Shown one piece after another: positions 1 to 10,437 of a stretch of DNA of 64,000 nt. The DNA comes from Diadema setosum (lineage: Eukaryota; Echinodermata; Echinoidea; Diadematoida; Diadematidae), in NCBI GenBank assembly GCA_033980235.1, contig CM067077.1:3461972-3525971 (forward strand), in the 5' to 3' direction. The notes beneath the pieces are model-generated. The model ran no database searches. It was not told where the DNA came from and worked only from the letters and a program-made list of their open reading frames with translations. Within the stretch, counting starts at the first letter, position 1; every line of letters starts with the position of its first letter. A program made the position numbers and the translations under genes.

Positions 1-472
1 TCTTGCACCCATATATCTTCAAAACCTAGTCTCTCTCCGCTCCTCCTCTTCTGCCAGACCCCTCCGTTCATCTTCCTCTCTCCAATTACTTCATGGCCCA
101 CGTACAAAAACCCGTTATGGTGACCGAGCCTTCTCTTCCATTGCTCCCACTCTTTGGAATAAACTTCCTCTTTATATTCAGAATGCCTCATCTGTCGAAT
201 CATTCAAAATTCTTCTTAAAACTCACCTGTTTAATCAGCTGTAATATATATATATTTTTTTTTTTCTGGAGGCGCACACAGTTATCAATTATTGTACCAT
301 TGTATCATATGTATTTTTCTTTTCTTTTCTTTCTTCTTCTTTTGTTACTGTTAACGTTAATTTTGTTAATGTTATTGTGTTTTCTAGTCTATTTGTATGA
401 GTGGCAAAGTGCGCTTAGAAACGTCAGTATGAAGCGCCATATAAATGCAATTATTATTATTATTATTATTAG
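1..472 (+). mobile_element. 3' end of an L2-like LINE (ORF2 C-terminus plus tail)
   Basis: Positions 2-244 translate without interruption into the C-terminal end of an L2/CR1-type reverse transcriptase protein. It contains the hallmark string GPRTKTRYGDRAFS, then TLWNKLPLYIQNASSVESFK and LLKTHLFNQL before a TAA stop at 242-244. The 3' UTR ends with a GCGCTTAGAAACGTCAG / GAAGCGCCATATAAATG block and an (ATT)n tail at about 449-471. The same block ends the longer LINE at 6577-8693, so both belong to one family. The 5' part lies outside the window. The longer ORF starting at 93 is a shifted frame and is not real. Confidence 0.85.
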
Positions 473-1554
473 AACTATGTCTAACGTTAACAGTACTATC
501 AGAGTACGAGGCCTAGACTCAGAGGCTAGCTGTTTTTGTTGTTGTTGTTGTTATTTGAATTTATTTGCCATTTATCATTCCCGTAATTTACGCCAAATCT
601 TTACTTCTGAATTACTTTAATTCCAAAATTTTCCCTAGGGCCTACATTATTCCAATTTTAGATCTATTAGAAATAATTCAAAAATACTCTATGATATCAA
701 ATAAATCTAACGTTTAGTAGAGTGTCTAGTCTACTGAGAAGCATATTATAAATAGGTTGTCTACGCCTACGTACTAGGCCTAGTATTAGTAACCTTTTTT
801 TTAATGTGAGGATCTAGGCCCTACCGCCTGCCTACCGGTATACAATCGACCATATGTGATCCATTTATGGGAAGCCCTTCCCATCTATGGACCCCATACA
901 TCACTGGTCATTAGTAGGTGTGGGACTAGTCGGACAGTAGGAGTGCTCCTATGGGAAACTTGGACTTCCTTATGTTCCCCCCCCCCCCACCAACTTGCAC
1001 AAAACAAATTACTACTCCTCTTCACCAGTAATAAACTAAATACTAAAGGCCATGCCAGCCAGGGTTATGTCTCAAAAAGGAAGTCTTCACAAATGGCATA
1101 ATCTTTATTTAGTTATTTAACCGTTAGTTATTTAGTAAAAAAAAAAAAAAAAAAAACAGTAATCCATCTATCTTGCGCAAACTAGTGTGTGTGTGTGTGG
1201 GGGGGGGGAGACATAGGAACTCTTTCCCTCCCATGGACCTACTAGTTCTAGATCTACTCTAGACTTCAAGGCTTCAGTACCATGTTGGCAGAAAACTATA
1301 TCAGACATAGATAGGCGTATATGGGACTGTAATATTGATAGACTGCTTTCTTTCACTGGCGAGTCTGCGTCTATGGCAAAATACGTGGAAAGTTACAATC
1401 TGCAATGTAGCCTCTGCAATAGAGTGACCGCTGTCATGGGTCGAAACAAATGGCAAAACATTGAGAAAACCAAACGAGCAACTTACCATTTAGCCCGATT
1501 TCATCACCTATGGTCTCCAATTCGATATTTTCCTCAGGAGTGTTTTTGTGAACA
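473..1554. other. Unassigned region, no gene seen
   Basis: This stretch holds a (TTG)n microsatellite near 533-553, a poly-C tract near 979-988, a poly-A tract near 1138-1157 and a GT microsatellite joined to poly-G near 1183-1208. I see no coding signal with splice sites or family motifs. Confidence 0.5.
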
Positions 1555-1556
1555 TA

Positions 1557-2744
1557 CAGTAACGTTAAACCTCGGATAAGTCGACGTCGAGTGAGTCGAA
1601 AATCACTTAACTCGAAGCAAAATAAAAAGTCCCGATTTTTCTCTATGTATTTTCCCTAAGAAATATTTGGATAAGCCGAAGTACGAGAGTCGAATTTCGG
1701 CTGTGTCGAAGTAAAACATTCAGTCCCTTTTGTACAAAACACACGTAGTTAAACCACTAGTTTACATCACTTGAGCCGAAGAAGATTTGTCTGGCATTCT
1801 CATTACATTTTTAGAGGAGAACAAAAAAAAAAAAAAATCGGCATGTCGCAGAACCCCGTCACTGACCTGCTGCAGGTAAGCTAGTCCCGATACGGGACTC
1901 TTTTCTTTTTTCTCACTCTCTTGATACGCCCTCATTGGCGGTAGCGCGAAGTCTTCTTGATCGCGACAGTCCACGCATCGCGCGAGTCCACAAATTGCTG
2001 CCCCCGAAAAAAAGATTCGGGGGGTCTCTCCTTATACTACACGCCCTGAACGACGGTACTTGATGCTAGTACACACACCGTACATACACGAAGGCAGTCC
2101 AGGCAGTGGACTACAGGTAAGCATGCACACTCACCGTACCGCTCCGCACGCATGTCGAATACATACACATGTATACATGTATACACACAGCACATCGATC
2201 CATACTTTATCCAGACACACAGCACATCCATACTTTATCCATGTCAAGCCAGAAATCCTTGGTCAACCAATCGCTGCTTTCATATTTTAGTGACAGGCCA
2301 AGTGGGCGGAGCTTGTTTGTGCGTGCCCGGCTGGCTGTATAGTTTTGTTCAATGGAGGTGGGATGGGCCTGGGAGAGTGTTTGTCTCAGGGTAGGTTGAC
2401 AAAGAGGGCTACCTATGTTGCACCATAGCCATAGCACATGCACATTGCCACATTAGCGCAGACATTCTCAGAACTACGTTTAACTAGTATTGATACAAAT
2501 TCCATGTTCAATTTAGAACAAAATAAGAGCATTATCTTCAAGAACAGACAAATTTGAATGCAAACACACACTAGCACGCACACACACAAACACAAACACA
2601 CACACACACATGCATGCAAATGTACTATGATACATGTACATAAATGTGAGTCGAAAAAAAATCGACTCTCGCGAGAGTCGAAGTTCACTTAAGTCGACGC
2701 ATTTTTGTCAGTCCCGAGAGCTTCGACTCATGCGAGGTTTACTG
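1557..2744. mobile_element. pogo/Tigger-like non-autonomous DNA transposon
   Basis: The left end reads CAGTAACGTTAAACCTCGG followed by ATAAGTCGA. The reverse complement of the right end reads CAGTAAACCTCGCATGAGTC followed by GAA. CAGT plus AACCTCG plus AAGTCGAA is typical of pogo/Tigger-type terminal inverted repeats. TA dinucleotides at 1555-1556 and 2745-2746 fit the TA target of the Tc1/mariner superfamily. GTCGA-rich subterminal sequence lies inside both ends (1575-1720 and 2648-2735). The interior has no transposase-like ORF, only CA/TG-rich simple sequence, so it is non-autonomous or internally replaced. Confidence 0.65.
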
Positions 2745-2746
2745 TA

Positions 2747-3137
2747 ATTGAGTTTATTGTACAAAAGTTGTCTTTTCTGGAGGTCTTCGTTCAGCTCTTC
2801 GATCGACGTGTTGTACCTTCGCGAGACTCTTATTTTCAAGCTAAAGTTTATGACCCCACCCACATTAAAACGTCACAAACTAGCTCTATTATGATTGGTC
2901 AACAGCAACCTCGCCGCAGCGGCAGACTACAAAAATCGCTCAGCGGAGCGATTCGAGAAAACCGCTTGCGGTTGCCGCTCTGAAAAGTCGCCGCTACCGC
3001 TCCAGTGTGAACGGTTGTACATGGACAACACGTGAGTGATTTTTGCGGCACACCGCTGCCGCTGCCGCTGCCGCAAAACCGCTCCAGTGTGAACGGCCCT
3101 TACGCTACTTATTTGCTATTTTCTTGCTTGAACATAA
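2747..3137. repeat. GC-rich CCGCT repeat region
   Basis: Two identical copies of CCGCTCCAGTGTGAACGG occur at 2997-3014 and 3079-3096, separated by CCGCTG repeats. This looks like part of a dispersed repeat. The open frame over 2705-2983 shows no family motif and I do not call it a gene. Confidence 0.45.
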
Positions 3138-3139
3138 TA

Positions 3140-3286
3140 GGGAGCTTTAGATTTTAGACGCGCGGACGTCCAAAGGAAAAAAAAAAAAACATGGTCTGTG
3201 CGTGCGCAGTAACTTGCGCTACTGCGCACGCTCAGACCACGTTTTTTTCTCTTTGAACGTCCGCGCGTCTAAAATCTAAAGCTCCC
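3140..3286. mobile_element. Palindromic MITE with TA target duplication
   Basis: Almost the whole 147 bp is an inverted repeat. The arms begin GGGAGCTTTAGATTTTAGAC and end with the complement GCTCCC, and the centre is AGTAACTTGCGCTACT. Flanking TA at 3138-3139 and 3287-3288 suits a Tc1/mariner-type target. There is no coding capacity. It would form a near-complete hairpin as single strand. Confidence 0.75.
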
Positions 3287-3288
3287 TA

Positions 3289-4034
3289 TATTGTCCCCCA
3301 GAGTGACTAAATTTTGTCGACCATTAATAGTAATATATACGCCTTATGTATTTCGTTGATATCTATCGTTTGCATTAGTTTGTACGCTTTTCCACACATT
3401 GGTTCGTCAAAGTTGGGACATACTTAAGGTCAGCTTTAATAATGTAGGTTAGCCTTCAGGTGGACAACTGTCTCAGATGGCCATTGTGCATACAGTATCA
3501 AGGCCCTCAGCGCTGGTATTTGATAAGATAGAGAAATGGGATAAGAATTACAAAACACATGTATTCAGAAGGTCTTAATAGAATGTCATAATTATGTTTT
3601 TGTATTATTTGGTACTGCATTATATTCTCTGTAATCACGTTCGATTGATATACAGGGAATAAAGCTAAAACATTGTGCTTTGGAGGTGCGGGTATCACAA
3701 ATGAGTGTTTTTTAAAAGAAATTTAGTGTTTATTATGTTCATGGATATAGGAATATCAACTGAATCTGGAACCTGATTACGAGAGGTATTGGCAAACACC
3801 TTGGGTAGCCTCTTTGTTCTCCATGGTGTACACAATAACATTCTGGTTACAAAGACTGTATGTATAGCTATAGCAATTTAATGAACATAATGTATACGTG
3901 TAAGAACTATTATTTCATAATTATTTCTAAACGTACATCCAGGATCGGATTAATACCTGCCCTTGTAATACCTATAATGAGTTTTACTGATTTCTCTCAT
4001 TTTAGACTAGCCTGATTTATTCTTCTTTTTGTAG
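3289..4034. other. Probable intron upstream of the beta-lactamase-like exon
   Basis: No coding exon is recognisable. If the exon at 4035 belongs to a plus-strand gene, this is intronic and ends in a good polypyrimidine tract and acceptor (TTCTTCTTTTTGTAG) at 4020-4034. Confidence 0.4.
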
Positions 4035-4220
4035 GACGGAGTGACAATGTTTGGGCACCCAGGAGCTGGCGGACAACACGGCTGTGCAGACCCGGGGCAT
4101 CAGGTTGGATTCTCCTACCTCAGTAGCACCATGTTTCCATACCTTCTGGGTGAAGATCCTCGGTCTAATCAACTCGTTCAGAGTCTTTACAGATGTGTTC
4201 AAAAACTTGAAAATCAGTAA
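4035..4220 (+). CDS. Terminal exon of a serine beta-lactamase-like (class C / EstB-type) hydrolase
   Basis: After a strong acceptor ending at 4034, 61 codons run to a TAA stop at 4218-4220. The peptide includes FGHPGAGGQHGCADP, then HQVGFSYLSSTMFPYLLGED and ends with QSLYRCVQKLENQ. The H-x-G-x-GGQ block followed by an A/CDP turn and a GF-YL strand is the conserved C-terminal part of animal beta-lactamase-domain serine hydrolases. It contains the position equivalent to the KTG box, here HPG, as is common in the animal homologues. The catalytic SxxK exon is not found in this window, so upstream exons must lie to the left or the copy is a fragment. It is convergent with the minus-strand NLR gene. 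The 4051-4266 ORF is a shadow in another frame. Confidence 0.72.
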   Translation, partial: DGVTMFGHPGAGGQHGCADPGHQVGFSYLSSTMFPYLLGEDPRSNQLVQSLYRCVQKLENQ

Positions 4221-6576
4221 TTTCTCATTTTTACAGTCTACACAGACAATACTTTTTTTTTCTTGAACTGATCAAGCTGTTATGTATATCTTCAATTCAT
4301 GATAATTGAAATATTACCCAACCTACATGACCTAAATGCAATATTGGAGACAATGTATCTTCAAGCAAACATTAGTAAGTAATAACTACGTAAAACCATT
4401 TCTTTGTGAGCATCATTCTTAAGGAAATCAAGTGGCCTAAATATGCACGACGAATTTCTCTGAAAAAGTAAAAACAACCAGAAACCAACGACTCATACAA
4501 TGAGCTTGAGAAAACAATGTCGACATTAGTTGCTTTGTGATTATATAGTTGAAATGTTTACATGAAAGAAAGGATACAATGTACAACATTTATTTTGAAA
4601 GCGTTTCAACGAGCACGTATAAAGGCGTATATTAGATCATAATGATTCTTTTGAATAAACAAAAGAGCTGGAGTCAGTGGGTGTTGTTTCTTTAATTGCG
4701 TGAAAGAAAAGGACATACACGTAACGAAAATGAGTTCATTTAGAAGTAATAAGAAATACATTTCACCACGGCTTTCTGAAAGTGCACACTGGGATGTACA
4801 CTTGAGAAAAGACCGCAGAAATCCCACACTTCTCCATACAGAAAGAACAAACTTGTATAGAGAGCAATGAAGGAAAGGGATGGAAAAAGGGTCGTTGTAG
4901 TTATATCTTGAAACGTTTTGATATTGTTAATTTTATTATACGGTATCTGAACATCTCCAAATTTTATGAATCATGAAAGGTGCCTCTGAAGGCTATGCAA
5001 ATGAATATGCCACTTCCATGAATTAGATTACAATAAAGGTAACTGTAACTAGAGAAGTAATGAAGTGTCGGTATGAATATCGTTGAAATAAAGTAAGGCT
5101 TCGTCCTATCTGCCATTATGTATGTTAATTCATTTAGAGTGCAAAACCTTACACACTTTACCACAGTGATACTAATACATTATCTCTCACCGGAGAGATT
5201 TTCACAGTATCTACCATCATGTCTACAGATGTAAATACGCTTACTAAATCCATCGCGCCTATTTTATACACTAAGATTGATGAGTGATTAGGCGACAATC
5301 GCAGTGAGGTAACAGTAACGTGACCCCTTAACCATAATGTGCTTTTCTTTACCTTGTGGCAAACGAGATTGGAGAAAACTGGCATTCGGCATGGTGCACT
5401 TCTGAATTGCCTCATAATCACTGCATGGTATGGTGACCCACCATATAATACGAGCACAATACTGTGTAATACACTGTATTCATTTCCATCCTCAAAATAA
5501 ACTTCTACTCCTGATAAAGTTTTTCTTTGTCACAATTGCCCGAGTCATCTCTGTCATTCTAACACAACAGAAAATATTCGACCTACACAAACCAAAAATC
5601 TAATGATATGAATCAGTGAAAATGAGAAAGAGAAAGTACAGCAAGCATCACTCTGTTCTACTTCACATACCTTTCAGATATGCATTGTCTCTTTCCCCTT
5701 ACACTGTCTTACTCCATCAATTCCACATCAGACTTAACTGGATATAAGATTCACTTTGTATCGTTAGACGATCATAAATGAAGATGCCTGGATTACCACA
5801 TGCTACGTGTATGTACATCATAATCTGGTCAAATATCAAAGGAATGACGTATCGTCTTTGCATGTTTCCCTGGGGTAATGATGAATCCTATTTCAGAGCT
5901 GCTCAATTGTCATACACTTCATTTTCATTATACATATCATTCTATTACCACACTTCCCTTTTTTCTTTGAAGGCAGAGGAGGTCATACAAGTTGAGGAAC
6001 AAATTATACTCATGCAAGCAATATTGCCTAAAAAGAATACGATATTGACAGACTAAGAGTGGATATCTCAGATATTGACACGTTTTGATAACAAAACTTG
6101 CAGAAAACAGTGTACTACAGAAGTACAGCACATGAAAAAGTGGTAGAGTAATGACAACCTGATTTTACTTTTGACTGGGATGTAATCACTGGAATTTCAA
6201 ATCAGTTATTTTCATTGATTGTTGTAAGTTTTAAAACATATGATCACATATCAACGTCATGTGATCATGTGAATGAACAAGCCACATATTCAAGTTACCC
6301 TGTATATAGACACAACATGTTTATATTAAGTAGAACGATTGTGTAATTTAACGGGCCATGATTAATCAATATTTGCCAAAGTTTGTGAGGATCTTCAAAG
6401 ACATTTGAAAATTGAAATTCACAAGTTTCATTCAATTTGGCCAATGTTCTATCAAATGCATTGTTTAATGTGTAAACTTATACAAACCAGGAGCTCAAAG
6501 CACGAACAATGTTTTCAATATAGTGTTTTTTCTCTAAACAAGAAATCAACATTTCAGATATATACTTCAGTTTACA
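4221..6576. other. Intergenic region, no gene seen
   Basis: This AT-rich sequence lies between the beta-lactamase-like last exon and a LINE. Short open frames (for example 5158-5457 minus and 5778-6056 plus) have no motif, no supporting splice pattern and low-complexity codon use. AATAAA hexamers near 4654 and 5032 could serve the beta-lactamase-like transcript, but nothing ties them to it. Confidence 0.4.
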
Positions 6577-8693
6577 GAAGTGAAGGAGGCTAAGAAGCGT
6601 AGACGCCGTGCAGAGCGCCGCATGATCAAGACAGTCTGGTCTTTGCATTGACAGAGAGCTGTATCGGCAAGAGTGTGAGTCCTACTACAGCCACCTTGCT
6701 GACGCCAAGTCAAGGCACCTAAGAGAGGAGATTGCTGCTGCAGACACCAAACAACTTTTCAACATCATCAAAAGACTCACAATTGCACATCCAGATTCTT
6801 CTCTTCCTGACCATACTTCAAATCCTGCACTTGCCAATCAGTTTGCTGAGTTTTTCGACAACAAGATTAGTACCATTGCATCTTCATTCCCGGTGTCTCC
6901 TGAAATCTCTCTCTCTAATTCCTCTCGCATAAATCTAAACACTGAGTGTGTATTTTCTGAGTTTGGTTTAGTCACTGAGTCACAAATGAAACGTCTCATC
7001 AATTCTCTTCCGTCCAAGTCTTGTTCTCTTGATCCTCTCCCCATATGGCTACTAAAAGAGTGTCTAGATGAATTTCTTCCTGCAATAACTCACATTCTGA
7101 ATCTCTCGTTGTCATCAGGCGTAGTTCCTAAGCACTTCAAAAGGTCGCTCATATTGCCCTTTCTAAAGAAACCCAGTTTAGACCGTAATGATTTGAATAA
7201 TTTTCGCCCTATTGCTAATCTGTCTTTTCTTGGTAAAGTTCTTGAGAAAGTGGTTGCTCGCCAACTCAGAGATCATCTTGATGAACACCAGTTGTTTCCT
7301 AGTAATCAGTCTGCCTACAGACACTTCCACTCCACCGAAACCGCCTTATTGAAGGTACTCAATGACCTCCTCCTAGCAGTAGACAAAGGCCATGAAGTTG
7401 CTCTTCTGCTTTTAGATTATTCTGCTGCGTTTGATACTATCAATCATGAAATTCTCCTTAACAGATTGGAGACTAATTTTGGTCTAACGGGAACAGTCTT
7501 GAGATGGATTGCATCTTACTTACACGACCGCCACCAGATGGTTACTGTGAACGGTGCATTTTCTCAGTCGTTCCCTCTTAGACATGGTGTCCCCAAGGGG
7601 TCTGTGGTTGGTCCTTTACTATTTCTTCTATACACAGCCCCTCTGTCTTCAGTAATCAACTCTCATAACGATATTTTACATGTTATGTATGCCGACGATA
7701 CTCAAATCTACATAATCATACAACCAAATACCCATGTCGAAGCACTCTGCAAACTTAGTAGATGCGTTGATGATATCAAGCAATGGTCTCACGATAATTA
7801 TTTGAAATTGAATTGTGTTAAATCGGAATTTTTGTATGTTCATTCTCAGTTCAGGCGGGGTAGCTCTCTAACAGAATTTTCCTTTGAAGATAGTACTATC
7901 CCCATCTCTCAGTCCGTCAGAGATCTCGGAGTTATTGTAGATAAGCATCTGAACTTTCAACAACATATTAAGAATTCATGTCGTTCTGCTGCTTGGGGTA
8001 TTTGTAAAATTGGTAAAATACGTAAATTATTGGATCAGTCTTCCACAGAACGTCTCATTCACGCATTTGTTTCCTTTCATCTTGACTACTGCAATTCCCT
8101 TCTTGTTGGTCTCCCTGCTTCAAGTACTGCACCACTTCAAAGAATTCAAAATACAGCTGCTAGGCTTGTGACCCTTACAAAAAGATCTGACCACATTACT
8201 CCAGTTCTCCAATCCCTCCACTGGCTCCCCATCCATCAACGTATCACTTTTAAAATCCTCCTTATTGTTTACAAGATATGTAATAATCTTGCCCCATCTT
8301 ATCTTAAAGATCTAATTTCCTTCCGCTCCTCCACTTCAACCCGTTCTCTTCGTTCTTCCTCCGCTCTCCAATTATCACGTGGTCCCCGCACCTGTACACG
8401 TTATGGTGATAGGGCCTTTTCAGTTATTTCCCCACTTCTTTGGAATGAACTCCCTTTTTATATTCGTAACGCTGAAAATGTTGATAGGTTTAAGTCATTG
8501 TTGAAAACTCATCTGTTTACACAATCTTAATCTTGCTGTTGTTGTTGCTGTCGTTATCATAATATGTACATAATGCTGTATTTTGTTTTTACGTTACATA
8601 TATTATTTTTCCCCGATTTGATGCGCTTAGAAACATCAGCATTAAGCGCTATATAAATGTTATTCATTATCATTATCATTATCATTATCATTC
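6577..8693 (+). mobile_element. 5'-truncated L2-like LINE with intact reverse transcriptase
   Basis: The element begins inside ORF2 (EVKEAKKRRRRAERR near 6579), has one frameshift near 6645, is then open to the stop at 8528-8530, and ends with GCGCTTAGAAACATCAG / TTAAGCGCTATATAAATG and an (ATTATC)n tail near 8665-8693. The tail matches the LINE fragment at 1-472. No endonuclease domain is present, so it is a 5'-truncated copy, as usual for target-primed reverse transcription. It lies 3' of the NLR gene, in opposite orientation to it. Confidence 0.88.
6893..8530 (+). CDS. LINE ORF2 reverse transcriptase (L2/CR1 group), partial
   Basis: This 545-codon frame is counted from an internal ATG; the frame is open further upstream to about 6647. 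It encodes the RT and C-terminal domains of a non-LTR retrotransposon polyprotein, which copies element RNA at a nicked target. Visible RT motifs are FRPIANLSFLGKVLEKV, LLDYSAAFDTINHEIL (first catalytic Asp), HGVPKGSVVGPLLFLLY and MYADDTQIY (catalytic DD). After RT come LHWLPIHQRITFKILLIVYK and GPRTCTRYGDRAFSVISPLL, diagnostic of the L2/CR1 C-terminal region. The usual VPQGS is VPKGS here. The RT core has no stop or frameshift, so the copy is fairly young, but with no endonuclease it cannot move by itself. Confidence 0.88.
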   Translation: MSPEISLSNSSRINLNTECVFSEFGLVTESQMKRLINSLPSKSCSLDPLPIWLLKECLDEFLPAITHILNLSLSSGVVPKHFKRSLILPFLKKPSLDRNDLNNFRPIANLSFLGKVLEKVVARQLRDHLDEHQLFPSNQSAYRHFHSTETALLKVLNDLLLAVDKGHEVALLLLDYSAAFDTINHEILLNRLETNFGLTGTVLRWIASYLHDRHQMVTVNGAFSQSFPLRHGVPKGSVVGPLLFLLYTAPLSSVINSHNDILHVMYADDTQIYIIIQPNTHVEALCKLSRCVDDIKQWSHDNYLKLNCVKSEFLYVHSQFRRGSSLTEFSFEDSTIPISQSVRDLGVIVDKHLNFQQHIKNSCRSAAWGICKIGKIRKLLDQSSTERLIHAFVSFHLDYCNSLLVGLPASSTAPLQRIQNTAARLVTLTKRSDHITPVLQSLHWLPIHQRITFKILLIVYKICNNLAPSYLKDLISFRSSTSTRSLRSSSALQLSRGPRTCTRYGDRAFSVISPLLWNELPFYIRNAENVDRFKSLLKTHLFTQS

Positions 8694-9409
8694 AGTTTGC
8701 CTTCAAATCATTATAAAAGGCAGTTCAAGACCATAATACAGTGCACAACCATGTCAGTCGATCGTACATTAACTGCCCGTGAAGGGTACGAAGTTTTCGT
8801 GAAATGTTAAACAATTTCACCAGAACGTACTATACAATTTGTATAGTTGTAAGGCAGTAGGAAGGGAGGGGTGAGAGTCAGCATTAACACAAGCAGTAAA
8901 ATAAAGTTTCGTCAAGAAACGTATGCAGCCCTTTCGAATCTACATCCATCCATCTACTCGTAACACACAGGGTAGAAGCATTTGTGGAGACAGGATGCAT
9001 AGAGGCATAAAATATGCCGGTACAAAAATTTCATTTCGAAGAATAAAAAAAAAATATATATCTTTAATTTCCATAAGTCAGAGGTCAGCTTTACCTCTGC
9101 ATTGGAAGCAAACAGACGTACCAGATAAGGGACTACATGTATATCCGACATGATCGCAACAAACCCGAACAGAGATTCTTGATTTGTCTTGGTTTGAATA
9201 ATTTAAGATCAAACCATAATTCATATAAAAAATAAGATTTTTTTTGGCACATCTTTTTACATAATTAAATTCTGAACTTCAAACCTGAAAAACAACACCT
9301 GACTATAATCAGAACCCCCTATGGCGCAACTGAGCACCCACACTGATAGCCCATGAGTTACTCGGAATGTCTTTGCATCCTATGGTACAATGAAAATACG
9401 TGCAAGCAT
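8694..9409. other. Intergenic region, no gene seen
   Basis: AT-rich sequence between the LINE tail and the tentative last NLR exon. A 22-bp direct duplication (CAATGAAAATACGTGCAAGC plus AT) sits at about 9389-9432. I see no clear polyadenylation signal on the minus strand. Confidence 0.35.
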
Positions 9410-9571
9410 TCAATGAAAATACGTGCAAGCATTCAAAGAAAAAGGATGAGAGTAAAGCCGGCATCTGATCATTGACATAGCTGTCATGTCATTACTGTCC
9501 ACAATGTCCGTCCTACCCAGTTCTGACTGCGGCGAGACTCCGTATAAAAGATCATCAAAGGTCATCAAAAT
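9410..9571 (-). CDS. Tentative terminal exon of the NLR gene
   Basis: On the minus strand an acceptor (CAAATTTCAG) precedes 53 codons and a stop. The peptide includes MTFDDLLYGVSPQSELGRTD and IVDSNDMTAMSMIRCRLY. I recognise no domain. It is proposed as the last exon because it joins in frame (phase 0) to the longer version of the exon at 10323-10437 (donor GTATGC). Its Asp/Ser-rich composition looks more like coding sequence than the nearby random frames. Alternatively it is a chance ORF and the gene ends earlier. Confidence 0.33.
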   Translation of the reverse strand: MLMTFDDLLYGVSPQSELGRTDIVDSNDMTAMSMIRCRLYSHPFSLNACTYFH

Positions 9572-10322
9572 CTGAAATTTGAATTTCAAACAATATATAC
9601 TGCAACGATTAGGAGAGTTACAAATGATCATAGCATCCACACCTACGTGACCTACAAAACATGTTTGGGTGCCAGCTATTCATTTCAGTAAAACTGTCTT
9701 TAATGTTTGATAAGTTACAGGGAATTAAATCTAAGACTGGAGTTTAATTGTATGTAATTTCTACAACGATCTGTGTCACATTTGGCATTCTCGTTAAACA
9801 AGTGTATAGGGGAAATATTAGAGATTGTTGAACCAAAAGATTAAATCACTCATGAACCAGGATTTGTGGATTTGCACTGTCTCTACAGGGAAAGTCTTTG
9901 GTAATTCTATATCCTATTGATGAGAAGGCAGTCGGGACTGAATAGAAGCAATAGAAGAAAGGAAAATCAAATTCCGTTATATCTAATTGAACTCCAGTTG
10001 GACCCTTCATTTGTATGTATAACTACAAAAAAGTGTGACTTTACATAGCGTACCCCACAAACAAGTCGATATCTTGCTGTTCATTGACATAATTTGAATA
10101 TTGTGTTTTGTTGTTGTTTTTGGGAGGGGCATAATTGCACATAAACACAGGCACACACACATGCATGCACTTTCACATGGGGGGGGGGGGCGAGAAATGT
10201 CCTTTCACGTATTTGAAATGACTTTGCCTCAGTGGGCGCAATTATGATGGGAAAATACAGTGTAGTTGATAAAAAAAGATTGTAATAAATGTACACGTTA
10301 CACAGACTTGAGTTTGGCATAC

Positions 10323-10437
10323 TGTAACTGGAAGCATACTTGGTTTCCCATGCTCAACAGTAACGAGGAGTTTCCCTTCTGCGTTGACCTCTTTACAGAA
10401 CGGGTCCAGCTCCTCTGTAGTATCACATCTGATCAGC
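10323..10437 (-). CDS. Tentative penultimate exon of the NLR gene
   Basis: An acceptor (CTTTTCATCCAG) precedes an open stretch reading LIRCDTTEELDPFCKEVNAE and GKLLVTVEHGKP. The previous exon leaves two bases (TC), and the first base here (G) completes a Ser codon, so the phase fits. Two donors are possible: GTATGC at 10339-10334 (98-nt exon ending in phase 1) and GTATGC at 10322-10317 (115-nt exon ending in phase 0). The second joins in frame to 9571. No domain is recognised. The charged, well-spread composition favours real coding sequence. Confidence 0.5.

Noticed and set aside
4051..4266. 71-codon plus-strand ORF
   Set aside because: It is a shadow frame over the beta-lactamase-like exon, whose motif is in the frame starting at 4035.
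5158..5457. 99-codon minus-strand ORF as a small gene
   Set aside because: No recognised motif, no splice-site support and ordinary chance length for AT-rich sequence.
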